The notes beneath the pieces were generated by a model, which had not been told where the DNA came from, did no database searches, and saw only the letters and a program-made list of their open reading frames with translations. 64,000 bases of DNA from Anaerovirgula multivorans. GTDB lineage: Bacteria; Bacillota; Clostridia; Peptostreptococcales; Natronincolaceae. The stretch lies in the NCBI RefSeq assembly GCF_900188145.1, contig NZ_FZOJ01000001.1, positions 310,001 through 374,000 on the forward strand, written 5' to 3'. Each line of letters opens with the position of its first letter. Within the stretch, counting starts at the first letter, position 1. This document shows, piece by piece, positions 9,013-18,486 of the stretch. The translations under genes and the position numbers were made by a program.

Positions 9013-9666
9013 CTATAAAGCATTTTTTCTTATTAATTCTACCGTTGTTTTAATATCCTTGCTATTAAATATAGCAGAACCTGCTACGATAACATTTGCT
9101 CCCGCCCCTGTTACCAGATGAACATTGTCAGGCTTGATACCACCATCCACCTGTATGTCAATATTTAGATTTCTTTCTTCTATCATGGTTTTCAATTTTT
9201 TTATTTTCTCAATCATACTCGGTATAAAGCTTTGTCCTCCAAACCCAGGGTTTACTGTCATAATTAAGACCATATCCAGGTCCTCTAAGACATATTCAAT
9301 GACTGTCAGGGGTGTAGCAGGATTTAGGGCGACTGCCGCCTTAACACCGTGTTTTTTTATTTGCTGTATCGTTCTATGTAAATGAATGCAGGTCTCACTG
9401 TGTACGGATATAATGTCTGCTCCTGCATTCACGAAATCCTCGATATACTTGTCTGGATTTTCTATCATCAGGTGAACATCGAAGGGTAGCTTTGTTTTCC
9501 CCTTTAAGCTTTTAACGATCGGTGGCCCTAAAGTAATGTTAGGTACAAAATGACCATCCATTACATCTATATGCAGCAAATCGCATCCAGCCTCTTCAAC
9601 CTTAGTTACATCTGCTATCAAATTGGAAAAATCTGCAGACAAAATAGAGGGTGCTATTTTTACCAT
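9013..9666 (-). CDS. rpe: Ribulose-phosphate 3-epimerase
   Basis: Interconverts ribulose 5-phosphate and xylulose 5-phosphate in the pentose phosphate pathway. A 217-residue TIM barrel with '[12 protein letters not shown]' at the start, the metal-binding '[15 protein letters not shown]' (about 35-49), '[10 protein letters not shown]', '[12 protein letters not shown]' and '[11 protein letters not shown]', the last holding the second catalytic Asp. It lies 3 bp from rsgA. Confidence 0.97.
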   Translation of the reverse strand: MVKIAPSILSADFSNLIADVTKVEEAGCDLLHIDVMDGHFVPNITLGPPIVKSLKGKTKLPFDVHLMIENPDKYIEDFVNAGADIISVHSETCIHLHRTIQQIKKHGVKAAVALNPATPLTVIEYVLEDLDMVLIMTVNPGFGGQSFIPSMIEKIKKLKTMIEERNLNIDIQVDGGIKPDNVHLVTGAGANVIVAGSAIFNSKDIKTTVELIRKNAL

Positions 9667-9669
9667 TTA

Positions 9670-10551
9670 TTAAAACCTCCTACTACTTCTAATTTCTTCA
9701 ATAAATTGTAAATAATTGTTGTATCTTTCCTCTGAAATACTACCTGTTTTCAATGCCTCTTTAATACCACATTTTGGTTCATCAATATGTCGACAAGAAG
9801 AAAACCTACATTCTTCCAGATAAGGAGAAAACTCTGGAAAAAAATGCGGCAACTCTTCTGCCTCCATAAAATCTATACTTAGAGAACTAAATCCTGGCGT
9901 ATCTACTACCCAACTGTTATTACCAATAGAAATAAGTTCTGCATGTCTTGTAGTATGTTTACCTCTAGAGGTTTTTTTGCTAATCACACCTGTTTCTAAT
10001 TTTAAACCGGGATGAATTTTATTTAGCAAAGTAGATTTTCCTACACCTGATGGTCCAGCAAAAACATTGGTTTTATTGGTTAGTACTTCTTTTAACTGTA
10101 CTATACTATCTTCGTTTTTATAATTTGTTAACAAAATCCTATAGCCTGTAGTATGATAAATATCAAGAATTTTTTTGAAATGTTGGTCTTCTTCTACTAA
10201 ATCTGTCTTATTTAAACAGATGACAATATCAAGTTCTTCCTTTTCTGCCAGTATCAAAAATCTATCCAGCAATAAAAGATTAGGCTCTGGTTGTGTCACA
10301 GCAAAGACAATAACAGCTTGATCTACATTTGCTACAGTTGGACGAATTAATTCAGTCTTTCTCTCCAAGATTTTTTCCAAAACCCCTTTTTTATTTTCTT
10401 GATCTAGGATCGATATTTCTACATAGTCTCCAACTAAAGGTGTTACTTTCATTTGTCTAAAAATACCTCTAGCTTTGCATTCAAAAATTTCTCCAGCTGC
10501 ATCAACATAATAAAATCCACCTATTCCTTTTATCAACCGGCCTTTTATCAT
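9670..10551 (-). CDS. rsgA: Ribosome small subunit-dependent GTPase RsgA
   Basis: A circularly permuted GTPase that acts in late 30S maturation. Of its 293 residues, the N-terminal part is the OB fold. The GTPase motifs appear in permuted order: G4 'LNKTDLVE' (about 117-124), then G1 'GPSGVGKSTLLN' (about 167-178), then G3 'DTPGF'. The C-terminal zinc site is 'CRFSSCRHIDEPKC', with the usual Cys and His ligands. Start ATG with AGGAGGG upstream. Confidence 0.96.
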   Translation of the reverse strand: MIKGRLIKGIGGFYYVDAAGEIFECKARGIFRQMKVTPLVGDYVEISILDQENKKGVLEKILERKTELIRPTVANVDQAVIVFAVTQPEPNLLLLDRFLILAEKEELDIVICLNKTDLVEEDQHFKKILDIYHTTGYRILLTNYKNEDSIVQLKEVLTNKTNVFAGPSGVGKSTLLNKIHPGLKLETGVISKKTSRGKHTTRHAELISIGNNSWVVDTPGFSSLSIDFMEAEELPHFFPEFSPYLEECRFSSCRHIDEPKCGIKEALKTGSISEERYNNYLQFIEEIRSSRRF

Positions 10552-10567
10552 CAGTTCCCTCCTAATA

Positions 10568-12541
10568 TCAATTCTTAAAATTCACCTTAATATTGTCTTG
10601 TTTTCTACCATTTACATATAATTCGAACTCTTGTGCACCTGAACCTGTAAGCGTAACCAACGCACTACTTCCATCCTTAGCAACATCATGCTTGATATTT
10701 ACAACTTCTTTTCCTGATAAGATACTTTTGATAACGATATCTACAACACCTGTGTGACCTTTAAAGTTGATTGTTACATTTTGTGTAGAAAGATTATTGG
10801 TAGAGGTATTCACACTGTCCTCTGGTTCATCGTTATTATTGTCTTCTGGATCTGGCTCCTCAATTTCTTCTATTGGTTTAGGTCCTTTACTCACAATGAG
10901 GTCTACAACATCATTTTCCTGTACCTCACTTTCAAACGCAGGATTTTGGAAAAATACTTGTCCTTCAGGATGTTCATCGCTATGCTCTTCAACAAAACTG
11001 CCTTCCTGCAGATTATACTGTTGTATTCTATTTTTAGCAACCTCCAAGCTCAAGCCCACAAGCTTTGGCATGGGGAAGGTAACCACCCGTGGTCCTTGAC
11101 TAACCGTATAAGTAACAGTAGTCCCTTCGGGAACGGAAGTTCCTTCCTTTGGGTCCTGTTCTATGATTGTCCCGATAGGCAACTCATCAAATACATAACT
11201 GGGAGTTCCTGCCTGTAATCCTTCATTTTCTAATATAAATGGGGCATCAGTAGCCTCTTTATATACTAGATTTGGAACCTTTACTGGTGTTGGTCCTGTG
11301 CTAACCACCACTTCAATAGCAAAGCCTGGTTTAACCTTTCTACCTGATGGTGTTGTCTGATCAATAATTTCATTAATAGGAACCTCACTGCTGGCCATTG
11401 ATGTTTCCTTAAGCTCTAAACCCAGTTGATTTGCCTCTACTCTAGCTACATCAATACTCTTCCCAACTAAATTAGGTACCTCTACCTCTTCTGTTTTAAA
11501 TAAATTACTAACATAAAAAAGACCAAAGGTAAACAATAATGCTGCAATTAACGCTGCTGCAACAGCAGAAACGATTAAAACTTTATTGTTTTTCTTTTTA
11601 TTTTTTCCCGGACTCTTTGAAGGACTCTTTTTCACATCTTGGATATCTTCTTCTTTAATCCTCGGTATGATTTGTGTGGGAGAATCTTCATGATTTATTG
11701 GGTCTGACATATAATTAGCACTAGCATCTTCCTTTAGCGTTTCTAAATCTTCTATTAAGCTTTGTGTGTTCTGATATCTAGATGCTTGATCTTTTTCAAT
11801 TAGTTTCAATATGATTTCTTCTAATCCTGGAGCTATTTCTGGGTAAACTTCTGAAGGAATAACTGGCTCCTGTTGAATATGTTTTAAAGCTACAGATATA
11901 GGACTCTCTCCCTCAAACGGCACTTTTCCTGTAGCCATTTCATACATTACAATACCTAAAGAATATAAGTCAGATTTTTCATCGATATAGCCACCCCTAG
12001 CCTGCTCTGGTGAAAAATAATGAACTGAACCGATTACACTACCCATATTGGTTATGGTTGAGGTCGTTGCAGCTAAAGCAATCCCAAAATCTGTAACCTT
12101 TGCCCGATTATCTTCTGCAATTAAAATATTATGGGGCTTAATATCCCTATGAATTACATGGTTATAGTGGGCGTGTTGCAACGCCATAGCTATTTGTTTA
12201 GTAAAGTTAATAATTTCTTGTAAGGATAATTTATCTTTTTCTTGTATTAACTGCTTTAAGGTTTGTCCTTTAACATATTCCATTACAATATAATAAATAT
12301 CTTCCTCTTCTCCAACATCATATATGTTCACAATGTTAGGGTGGGATAAGCTTGCCGCTGCTTGAGATTCTCTTCTAAATTTATCAATGATATCTTTATC
12401 GCTGGTAAACTCTGATCTCAATATCTTGACTGCAACATATCTATTTAATAGATTACATTTAGCTTTATATACTAAAGCCATTCCTCCGCCGCCAATTTTT
12501 TCCACAATTTCGTATCGATTACCTAATATTTTGCCAATCAT
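10568..12541 (-). CDS. prkC: PASTA-domain Ser/Thr protein kinase PrkC
   Basis: A membrane kinase that senses muropeptides or lipid II through its outer PASTA repeats. The cytoplasmic kinase domain has the glycine loop 'IGGGGMALVYKA', catalytic 'HRDIKPHNIL' and 'TDFGIAL'. A Lys-rich linker and one membrane segment follow (about residues 325-347), then three PASTA repeats beginning near 'VEVPNLVG', 'VKVPNLVY' and 'FPMPKLVG'. After these comes an acidic Asp/Asn/Glu linker and a further domain of about 65 residues that is not PASTA. The start chosen is ATG with AGGTGA five bases upstream, 5 bp after the prpC stop. PrpC is its cognate phosphatase. Confidence 0.95.
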   Translation of the reverse strand: MIGKILGNRYEIVEKIGGGGMALVYKAKCNLLNRYVAVKILRSEFTSDKDIIDKFRRESQAAASLSHPNIVNIYDVGEEEDIYYIVMEYVKGQTLKQLIQEKDKLSLQEIINFTKQIAMALQHAHYNHVIHRDIKPHNILIAEDNRAKVTDFGIALAATTSTITNMGSVIGSVHYFSPEQARGGYIDEKSDLYSLGIVMYEMATGKVPFEGESPISVALKHIQQEPVIPSEVYPEIAPGLEEIILKLIEKDQASRYQNTQSLIEDLETLKEDASANYMSDPINHEDSPTQIIPRIKEEDIQDVKKSPSKSPGKNKKKNNKVLIVSAVAAALIAALLFTFGLFYVSNLFKTEEVEVPNLVGKSIDVARVEANQLGLELKETSMASSEVPINEIIDQTTPSGRKVKPGFAIEVVVSTGPTPVKVPNLVYKEATDAPFILENEGLQAGTPSYVFDELPIGTIIEQDPKEGTSVPEGTTVTYTVSQGPRVVTFPMPKLVGLSLEVAKNRIQQYNLQEGSFVEEHSDEHPEGQVFFQNPAFESEVQENDVVDLIVSKGPKPIEEIEEPDPEDNNNDEPEDSVNTSTNNLSTQNVTINFKGHTGVVDIVIKSILSGKEVVNIKHDVAKDGSSALVTLTGSGAQEFELYVNGRKQDNIKVNFKN

Positions 12542-12546
12542 CGCTT

Positions 12547-13296
12547 TCACCTACCTTCTGTAAAAGTGGGTTGATCTTTAACAATAAGTACTGTTATATT
12601 GTCATACCCACCCCTTTGATTTGCTAAAGAAACAAGGTTGCTACAGCTTTCAAAACAATCGTCTTCTTCAAGTACCGCCTTTTTCAATTCTTCTTTGTCT
12701 ACAAAATTAGTTAAACCATCAGTGCATAATATTAGTATATCCCCTTTGTTCAAATCCATCGAAAATATATCTACTTTGAGATTTTCATCTGTTCCTAATG
12801 ATCTGGTAATAATATTTTTCTGAGGGTGTCGCATCGCTTCCCGTTCGGTAATGCTGCCGTTCCTAACTAGCTCTGCCACTAGGGAATGATCCTCAGTAAT
12901 TTGTTGCAATACCTCTTCTCTTAAGAGATACGCTCTACTATCTCCAATATGGCCTATGTATACTCTCTTATCTATAATTAAAACCATTGTTACAGTAGTT
13001 CCCATGCCTTCACAATCAAAATCTTCTTTAGATCTATTATATATTTCTTTATTGGCTCTATTAAATGCTTCAAATATAACCCCTTTTACCGATTGCTCTT
13101 GAAACTCTTCCGTTAAGTAATGAGTAATATGTTCTTTTATTATATTAATCGCTATCGAACTAGCAACCTCACCACTTTTATGACCTCCCATGCCATCTGC
13201 CACCATATATAAGCCTACTTGATTTTCATCAATACAATAGTTATCTTCATTTATTTCTCTTACTTTTCCAACATCGGTTATTGCTGCTGCTATCAT
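12547..13296 (-). CDS. prpC: PP2C-type Ser/Thr phosphatase PrpC (Stp)
   Basis: Removes phosphate from PrkC and its substrates. A 249-residue PPM-family phosphatase with metal-binding motifs 'INEDNY' (about 15-20), 'VADGMGGHKSGEVAS' (about 31-45), 'GHIGDSRAYLL', 'CTDGLTN' and 'GGYDNITVLIV'. The start ATG before 'IAAAITDVG' has GGGAGGG at a normal distance; the longer frame lacks a site. It is directly upstream of prkC, the standard pairing. Confidence 0.95.
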   Translation of the reverse strand: MIAAAITDVGKVREINEDNYCIDENQVGLYMVADGMGGHKSGEVASSIAINIIKEHITHYLTEEFQEQSVKGVIFEAFNRANKEIYNRSKEDFDCEGMGTTVTMVLIIDKRVYIGHIGDSRAYLLREEVLQQITEDHSLVAELVRNGSITEREAMRHPQKNIITRSLGTDENLKVDIFSMDLNKGDILILCTDGLTNFVDKEELKKAVLEEDDCFESCSNLVSLANQRGGYDNITVLIVKDQPTFTEGR

Positions 13297-13361
13297 CTTT
13301 GCTTCCCTCCCATCAATATACATATATTCGACAGTTTTACTCCAAACCCTTCCTATGAATA

Positions 13362-13396
13362 CATGCTTATAAATTTTAATACGCTAAGAGTTACAT
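13362..13396 (+). repeat. Interspersed repeat fragment abutting the rlmN stop
   Basis: GCTTATAAATTTTAATACG and CTAAGAGTTACATTT match the left module of the copies at 14459 and 38051. The repeat match runs right up to the rlmN stop codon at 13397-13399. Confidence 0.6.
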
Positions 13397-14440
13397 TTAC
13401 AGTCCTTGCATCTGATCCATATAACTGTTTCTCAATTGTCCACATGCAGCATGGATATCAGAACCCATTTCTCTCCTTATTGTGGTTTCTATACCCTTTC
13501 CTTTTAAGATGTTTTGAAATCTTTTTATCTGATCTTGGTTTGACTTTTTAAGTCCTGCTTCCTCCACTGTATTGACAGGAATTAAATTAACATGACAGAG
13601 TAAGCCTTTTAATAATTGACTCAATTGTTGCGCGTGATTCTCCTGATCATTTACTCCCTTAACCAAGGCATATTCAAAGGTTATTCTTCTATTGTTATTT
13701 TGTAGATAGTACCTACAGGCTTCTATCAACTCTTTTAAGGAATACCTCTTTGCAATCGGCATTAGTTTCTGTCTTATTTCGTCATTAGGAGCATGAAGAG
13801 ATATTGCTAAATTGATAGGAATTAACAAATCAGCCAATTTTTTTATTTCTGGAATCAAGCCGCAAGTGGATAAGGTAATATGTCTATTCCCTATTTTTAA
13901 TCCATTTTCATTATTGACTATTTTTATAAAGTTAATGACTTCCTTATAATTATGTAATGGTTCACCACTACCCATGATGACAATATTTGAAATTCTCTCT
14001 CTTAAATCCTTCTGCATTAACAGGATCTGATCTATCATTTCTCCTGCGCTTAGATTTCTTACTAATCCTCCAACTGTAGATGCACAAAAACTGCATCCCA
14101 TCAGACAGCCCACCTGTGAAGATATACATGCTGTAAGTCCATGCTTATACTGCATGACTACTCCTTCTATTATATTCCCATCCTCCAGCAAAAACAAATA
14201 CTTTGTAGTGTTATCGATCTTTGATACGAGCTTTTTCTCGATTTTCACCTCTGTAATAAAGGTATTTTCCTGTAATCCTTCCCGCAAGGTCTTTGATATA
14301 TTGGACATAGCCTCAAAACTTTTTTCTCCTCTATTAACCCATTGAAAGATCTGTTTCCCTCGATATTTTTTTTCTCCTAGTTTTTCTACTAAATCTTCAG
14401 TCTCTTCCAACGTCAAGCCTAGCAAGTCTAATTTACTCAC
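13397..14440 (-). CDS. rlmN: Dual-specificity RNA methyltransferase RlmN
   Basis: A radical SAM enzyme that methylates C2 of A2503 in 23S rRNA and A37 of some tRNAs. The 347 residues are full length. The radical SAM cluster is 'CLMGCSFCAS' (about residues 108-117), followed by 'GSGEPLHNYKEV' and the conserved C-terminal 'MGSDIHAACGQL', whose Cys forms the methyl-transfer intermediate. It starts at GTG with GGAGG upstream. It belongs to the run rsmB-rlmN-prpC-prkC-rsgA. Confidence 0.95.
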   Translation of the reverse strand: MSKLDLLGLTLEETEDLVEKLGEKKYRGKQIFQWVNRGEKSFEAMSNISKTLREGLQENTFITEVKIEKKLVSKIDNTTKYLFLLEDGNIIEGVVMQYKHGLTACISSQVGCLMGCSFCASTVGGLVRNLSAGEMIDQILLMQKDLRERISNIVIMGSGEPLHNYKEVINFIKIVNNENGLKIGNRHITLSTCGLIPEIKKLADLLIPINLAISLHAPNDEIRQKLMPIAKRYSLKELIEACRYYLQNNNRRITFEYALVKGVNDQENHAQQLSQLLKGLLCHVNLIPVNTVEEAGLKKSNQDQIKRFQNILKGKGIETTIRREMGSDIHAACGQLRNSYMDQMQGL

Positions 14441-14458
14441 GTATAAGCCTCCTAATCT

Positions 14459-14560
14459 ATTATAGATATACGCTTATAAATTTTAATACACTAAGGGCTA
14501 TGTTTTGCAAAATCGTAGACCGTGTGTATTAAAATTTAAGTCTAACGACGTATATTAATA
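14459..14560 (+). repeat. Interspersed repeat, copy D (left module hairpin)
   Basis: A perfect inverted repeat TAAATTTTAATACAC (14477-14491) / GTGTATTAAAATTTA (14524-14538) surrounds a loop with CTAAGGGCTA and GTAGACCG, which match the full copies. The outer ends TATAGATATACG and CGTATATTA extend the symmetry. It lies between rsmB and rlmN. Confidence 0.75.
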
Positions 14561-14567
14561 AATGATA

Positions 14568-15905
14568 TTATTTCTTTTTCAATTTTGCAATAAAGAAACC
14601 ATCTGTCCCATGAAGATGGGGATATAGCTGAATCATATTTCCTTTATGTTCTCCAGGTACTATCGATTTATAGAAATGATTTATATCAATCAACTCATAA
14701 TTTGAATGCTGTTTTAGAAATCTTTCAACGATTTTTTGATTTTCATTAGGATCAATTGTGCAGGTGCTGTATAAAAGCTCACCTTCCCTTTTCACATATC
14801 TTGATGCATTCGTCAATATTAATAGCTGCAGCTCTGTGATCGTCTTCATGTCATCTGGTTCTTTACGATATTTGATTTCTGGTTTCCTTCTAATAATGCC
14901 TAATCCTGAGCATGGAGCATCAACCAATACTTTATCTGCAGTTTCTATTAAATCTTCATCTAAATCCTTGCCATTAAATTTTTCTACATCTATCATCTTA
15001 ACACCTAATCTATTGGCATTGCTTTTTATCAGTTTTAGCTTATGTTCATGAATATCTCTTGCTAGTATTCTTCCTTTGTTGTTCATTAATTGTGCCATAT
15101 GGGTAGTTTTACCACCTGGAGCACTGCACACGTCTATGATAAATTGTCCTTCCTTTGGATCTAAAATTTTAGCTACTAACATTGAACTAAAATCTTGGAT
15201 ATGTATCAATCCTTTTATATATATATCTAGCTCTTCTAACTGGCTGAAGCCTTCTTCTACAGTTATCGCTTCGGAAATATAAGGATTTCTATTTACTTGA
15301 ATATCTTTTTCCTGTAAAAAACGAACAACTTCTTCTACAGAGACTTTTAATGTATTCACTCTTATGTGAAGCTTAGGGGTTTCATTATTGACTCTCAATA
15401 GTTCCTCTGTAAAATCCTTTGGAAAATACTCTAAAAATCTTTCCACCATCCATTGTGGATGAGAGTATTTGACAGATAAAAACTTTTTAAATTCTTTTTC
15501 TTTATTAGGCAGTTCTATATTTTCTTTGTTTCTAATCATATTCCTTAATATACCATTTATAAACCCAGAAGCTCTCTTACAATATATCTTAGATAGGTTT
15601 ACTGATTCATTAACAGCCGCAAAATCAGGGACTTTATCTAAAAAGAAGATTTGATAGGTTCCTAGTCTTAGAAGATTTAATGTCCATAGATTCATTTTTT
15701 TTAGCTTCATTGTAGAGAACTGTTGAATAACGTAATCCACAAAAATTAGGTTTTCTAATGTTCCATAAACCAGCTCCGTAATAAAATTTCTATCTAATTT
15801 TGTAAATTCATTGGCTTTAAATGTTTTGTTTAGAGCTATATTAGAATAAGCCTTCTCTGCTTCTATATTATATAAAACCTTTAATGCAGCTTCTCTAGCC
15901 TCCAT
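14568..15905 (-). CDS. rsmB: 16S rRNA m5C967 methyltransferase RsmB
   Basis: A SAM-dependent cytosine-5 methyltransferase acting on C967 of 16S rRNA. Of its 445 residues the first 140 form the NusB-like RNA-binding domain. The catalytic domain has 'DVCSAPGGKTTHMAQ' (SAM site), 'VDAPCSGLGIIRRKPE' with the PC catalytic motif, and 'YSTCTIDPNENQ' with the second catalytic Cys. ATG start with AGGAGGTAGC upstream. The DUF116 and Zn-peptidase genes follow in the usual clostridial order around fmt-rsmB. Confidence 0.95.
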   Translation of the reverse strand: MEAREAALKVLYNIEAEKAYSNIALNKTFKANEFTKLDRNFITELVYGTLENLIFVDYVIQQFSTMKLKKMNLWTLNLLRLGTYQIFFLDKVPDFAAVNESVNLSKIYCKRASGFINGILRNMIRNKENIELPNKEKEFKKFLSVKYSHPQWMVERFLEYFPKDFTEELLRVNNETPKLHIRVNTLKVSVEEVVRFLQEKDIQVNRNPYISEAITVEEGFSQLEELDIYIKGLIHIQDFSSMLVAKILDPKEGQFIIDVCSAPGGKTTHMAQLMNNKGRILARDIHEHKLKLIKSNANRLGVKMIDVEKFNGKDLDEDLIETADKVLVDAPCSGLGIIRRKPEIKYRKEPDDMKTITELQLLILTNASRYVKREGELLYSTCTIDPNENQKIVERFLKQHSNYELIDINHFYKSIVPGEHKGNMIQLYPHLHGTDGFFIAKLKKK

Positions 15906-15989
15906 ACATGCTACCTCCTGTTTCTAATTATTATATATCATTATAAGATTTATATAAATAAATTTAATAACTTTGTTATTTACTGTATG

Positions 15990-16038
15990 GATGTACGTCT
16001 TTATCATTAAATTTTAATACATACAGTCTATAGTTTTG
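15990..16038 (+). repeat. Interspersed repeat, copy E (partial left module)
   Basis: TAAATTTTAATACATACAG and CTATAGTTTTGCCC match the left module of copies D and G. The right half is absent and the terminator of the peptidase gene follows directly. Confidence 0.55.
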
Positions 16039-16041
16039 CCC

Positions 16042-16066
16042 AAAAAATAAAGGCGTTTGCACGCCT
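16042..16066 (-). terminator. Terminator of the Zn-peptidase gene
   Basis: On the minus strand AGGCGT-GCAA-ACGCCT is followed by TTTATTTTTT, just past the stop at 16070. Confidence 0.7.
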
Positions 16067-16069
16067 CTA

Positions 16070-16750
16070 TTATCTTCTTCTGTTTCTGAGAGCTATCAAT
16101 CGGACCAATTGTGCCAATGCCGTTGCCATTGCTGCTACATAAGTTAATGCTGCTGCCTTCAATACTTTTTGTGATGGTCTATATTCCTCACTTGAAATAA
16201 AACCATTAGTCTCCAATAGATTTAAAGCTCTGCTACTGGCATTAAATTCAACCGGTAAAGTAACCACTTGAAATAATACTGCGGCTGTATACAAGAGAAT
16301 TCCTATGTCCAATAATTCTGGTATAAGCAAGAGCCCACCGATTACAAAAAACCAAGCCATTCTTGAACCAAAGCTTGCTATTGGGAAAATCACATTCCTA
16401 AGCGTTAAAGGAACATAACCTCCAGCATGCTGTAAGGCATGGCCTACTTCATGGGCCGCCACACTTACGGACGCAATAGAACTTCCATTATATACTTCCC
16501 TAGATAGCCTTAGTATTCTACGTCTTGGATCATAATGATCCGTTAAATACCCCTGAGCCATCTCAACCGGTACATCTCTAAGACCATTTTGATCTAATAT
16601 CGCCCTAGCTACATCGTATCCTGAATACCCCTTTCGAGTTGGAACTCTTAAATATTTACTAAAAGTTGTTTTCACTTTATTTTGGGCATATAAAGCAAAG
16701 ATGATAGCTGGTAGTAAATAAATCATTGTTGAATCAAAAGGTAAAAACAT
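16070..16750 (-). CDS. Membrane zinc metallopeptidase, YugP family
   Basis: A 226-residue membrane protein of the neutral zinc metallopeptidase type. The N-terminal hydrophobic segment (about 5-22) is followed by the catalytic 'AAHEVGHALQHAGGY' (HExxH, about 98-112). Two or three membrane segments follow (about 125-170 and near the C-terminus). The third zinc ligand is probably in 'VEFNASSRAL'. The substrate is unknown. It is 7 bp from the DUF116 gene upstream, so the two are probably cotranscribed with fmt and def. Start ATG with GAGGAGTGAG. Confidence 0.88.
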   Translation of the reverse strand: MFLPFDSTMIYLLPAIIFALYAQNKVKTTFSKYLRVPTRKGYSGYDVARAILDQNGLRDVPVEMAQGYLTDHYDPRRRILRLSREVYNGSSIASVSVAAHEVGHALQHAGGYVPLTLRNVIFPIASFGSRMAWFFVIGGLLLIPELLDIGILLYTAAVLFQVVTLPVEFNASSRALNLLETNGFISSEEYRPSQKVLKAAALTYVAAMATALAQLVRLIALRNRRR

Positions 16751-16757
16751 TGCCTAC

Positions 16758-17531
16758 TCACTCCTCTATAAAATGTATAATTGCCTTCTCTACCTCTAGT
16801 AAATCTACTTCTGTATTAACACAAGGGCCCTCTGGTCTTTTATTAACAATAGCTAAAAGAGGTATTGTTTTAACATCCATCAATCCGCTAAGCAAATCTC
16901 TCTCACAGGCGATAGCAATAACAGCTTTAGGCTTTAAATCCATGATTAGTTTTCTTGCTAAAGTTCCCCCTGTAACAATCCTAAACTCAACACCATACTG
17001 TTCTCTAAACTCCAGTAGCTGATCCACATTACACAAACCACATCTTTTACAATTATTCGTATCGTTAGTGATTTTATGGGGACAAAATGATTTTTGGATA
17101 CAATGGGGTGTTAGTATTAATATTTCTTCCCCTTTTAAATGATACTTATTACTTAATACTAATTGATTGTTTAAGCTTGTATAACCCCTTCTAATAGTAT
17201 CTTTATCATATTTCAAAGCTTTCCCCAGTACCATAATGAAGGGATGGGAAGCATCAATAAAGATCATCATAATGTTTTTAATAATAGAGGGTACCTTTTT
17301 ATTATACCATAATAACATAACCGCAAAAATGGTTATGCCTATAGCTACTCCCACACCAAGCAATAAAATCATACTACTAAACACAATGAATTGATATAAA
17401 ATGGTGGTACTTCTAAGAGACAACCAAAACAATGCTACCCATACTCCTAATACCATCGTTAACATAATTACTAATAAATAGGCAAACAATTTAGTAGATG
17501 TATCCTTAACAATTTCTTTATTCATCTCCAT
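16758..17531 (-). CDS. DUF116 family membrane protein with Cys cluster
   Basis: A 257-residue protein with two N-terminal membrane segments (about 14-40 and 45-72) and a cytoplasmic domain with clustered cysteines. 'CIQKSFCPHK' followed by 'NCKRCGLCNVDQ' looks like a metal or Fe-S site, and 'ACERDL' comes later. DUF116 proteins are commonly next to fmt in Clostridia; the function is not known. It abuts fmt (1 bp), and the true start may be the third codon, since both Met codons are close to a weak GGAG. Confidence 0.85.
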   Translation of the reverse strand: MEMNKEIVKDTSTKLFAYLLVIMLTMVLGVWVALFWLSLRSTTILYQFIVFSSMILLLGVGVAIGITIFAVMLLWYNKKVPSIIKNIMMIFIDASHPFIMVLGKALKYDKDTIRRGYTSLNNQLVLSNKYHLKGEEILILTPHCIQKSFCPHKITNDTNNCKRCGLCNVDQLLEFREQYGVEFRIVTGGTLARKLIMDLKPKAVIAIACERDLLSGLMDVKTIPLLAIVNKRPEGPCVNTEVDLLEVEKAIIHFIEE

Positions 17532-17532
17532 C

Positions 17533-18465
17533 TTAAGAACCCAGTATGATATTTTTTTCTATTGTATTCCCTACTAAAAAATCCTTAACTGCTAAACGTT
17601 TCCCTCCACTAAATTGCAATTCTTCTATTGCTAAGGAATCTTTTCCTGTCGCCACGATGATTTTATCCTTAGTTACTTCAATAATTTTACCTGGTTCATT
17701 AGAGCCATTACCTTTTTCAATACCACTTTTCCAAATCTTCATTGTCTTGTCTAGATAATTTGTATAAGCCATCGGCCATGGAATTGTCCCTCTTATTAGA
17801 TTATGTATCTCTTCTGCAGTTTTATTCCATTGAATATTGCCCAGTTCTTTAGTAAGCCTAGGGGCATAAGTGGATTCCTCATGGTTTTGTCTTACTCTAG
17901 GTGCAGTACCTTTATCTATTTGTAATAAGGTTCCTTTCAGTACTTTTCCACCTAATAGAGATAATCGGTTATGTAGCTCCTCTGCTGTTTCATTTTCACC
18001 AATAAAAATTTCTTCCTTTAATATCATATCTCCTGTATCTAGTCCTTCCCCCATATACATTGTTGTAATACCTGTTGTTTTCTCACCATTGATAATAGCC
18101 CATTGAATTGGACCAGCTCCTCTGTATTTAGGAAGAAGGGAGGCATGCACATTAATACACCCTAGTGGAGGAATGGCTAGTACTTCCTTTGTTAGTATTT
18201 GTCCATAAGCAACTACAACAATAAGATCTGGATTTAGATTTTTAATGATATTTACTATCTCAGTATTTTTCAAACTATGGGGCTGGCAAACCTTTAAGTT
18301 ATGTTCTAATGCCTTTTCCTTCACTGGTGGCATTGTAAGCTTATTACCTCTACCCTTTGGTCTATCAGGCTGAGTGAAAACCTGCACAATATCATGTTTC
18401 TCCTCTACCAAAGCTTCTAATGATGGTACTGCAAAATCTGGGGTACCCATAAAAACTATCTTCAC
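17533..18465 (-). CDS. fmt: Methionyl-tRNA formyltransferase
   Basis: Formylates the initiator Met-tRNA using 10-formyl-THF. It has 'KIVFMGTPDFAVPSL' at the N-terminus, the catalytic 'INVHASLLPKYRGAGPIQWA' with Asn, His and the following Asp region, and the C-terminal OB-type domain. The GTG before KIVFMGTP is chosen because the family starts there and AGAGGTGA lies five bases upstream; an ATG two codons earlier is possible. It is 21 bp from def upstream, the standard def-fmt pair. Confidence 0.96.
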   Translation of the reverse strand: MKIVFMGTPDFAVPSLEALVEEKHDIVQVFTQPDRPKGRGNKLTMPPVKEKALEHNLKVCQPHSLKNTEIVNIIKNLNPDLIVVVAYGQILTKEVLAIPPLGCINVHASLLPKYRGAGPIQWAIINGEKTTGITTMYMGEGLDTGDMILKEEIFIGENETAEELHNRLSLLGGKVLKGTLLQIDKGTAPRVRQNHEESTYAPRLTKELGNIQWNKTAEEIHNLIRGTIPWPMAYTNYLDKTMKIWKSGIEKGNGSNEPGKIIEVTKDKIIVATGKDSLAIEELQFSGGKRLAVKDFLVGNTIEKNIILGS

Positions 18466-18486
18466 CGTCATCACCTCTAATTATCT

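Noticed and set aside
10754-11218. Plus-strand 154-codon frame within prkC
   Set aside because: It overlaps the PASTA region, which is clearly coding on the other strand, and lacks a start signal.
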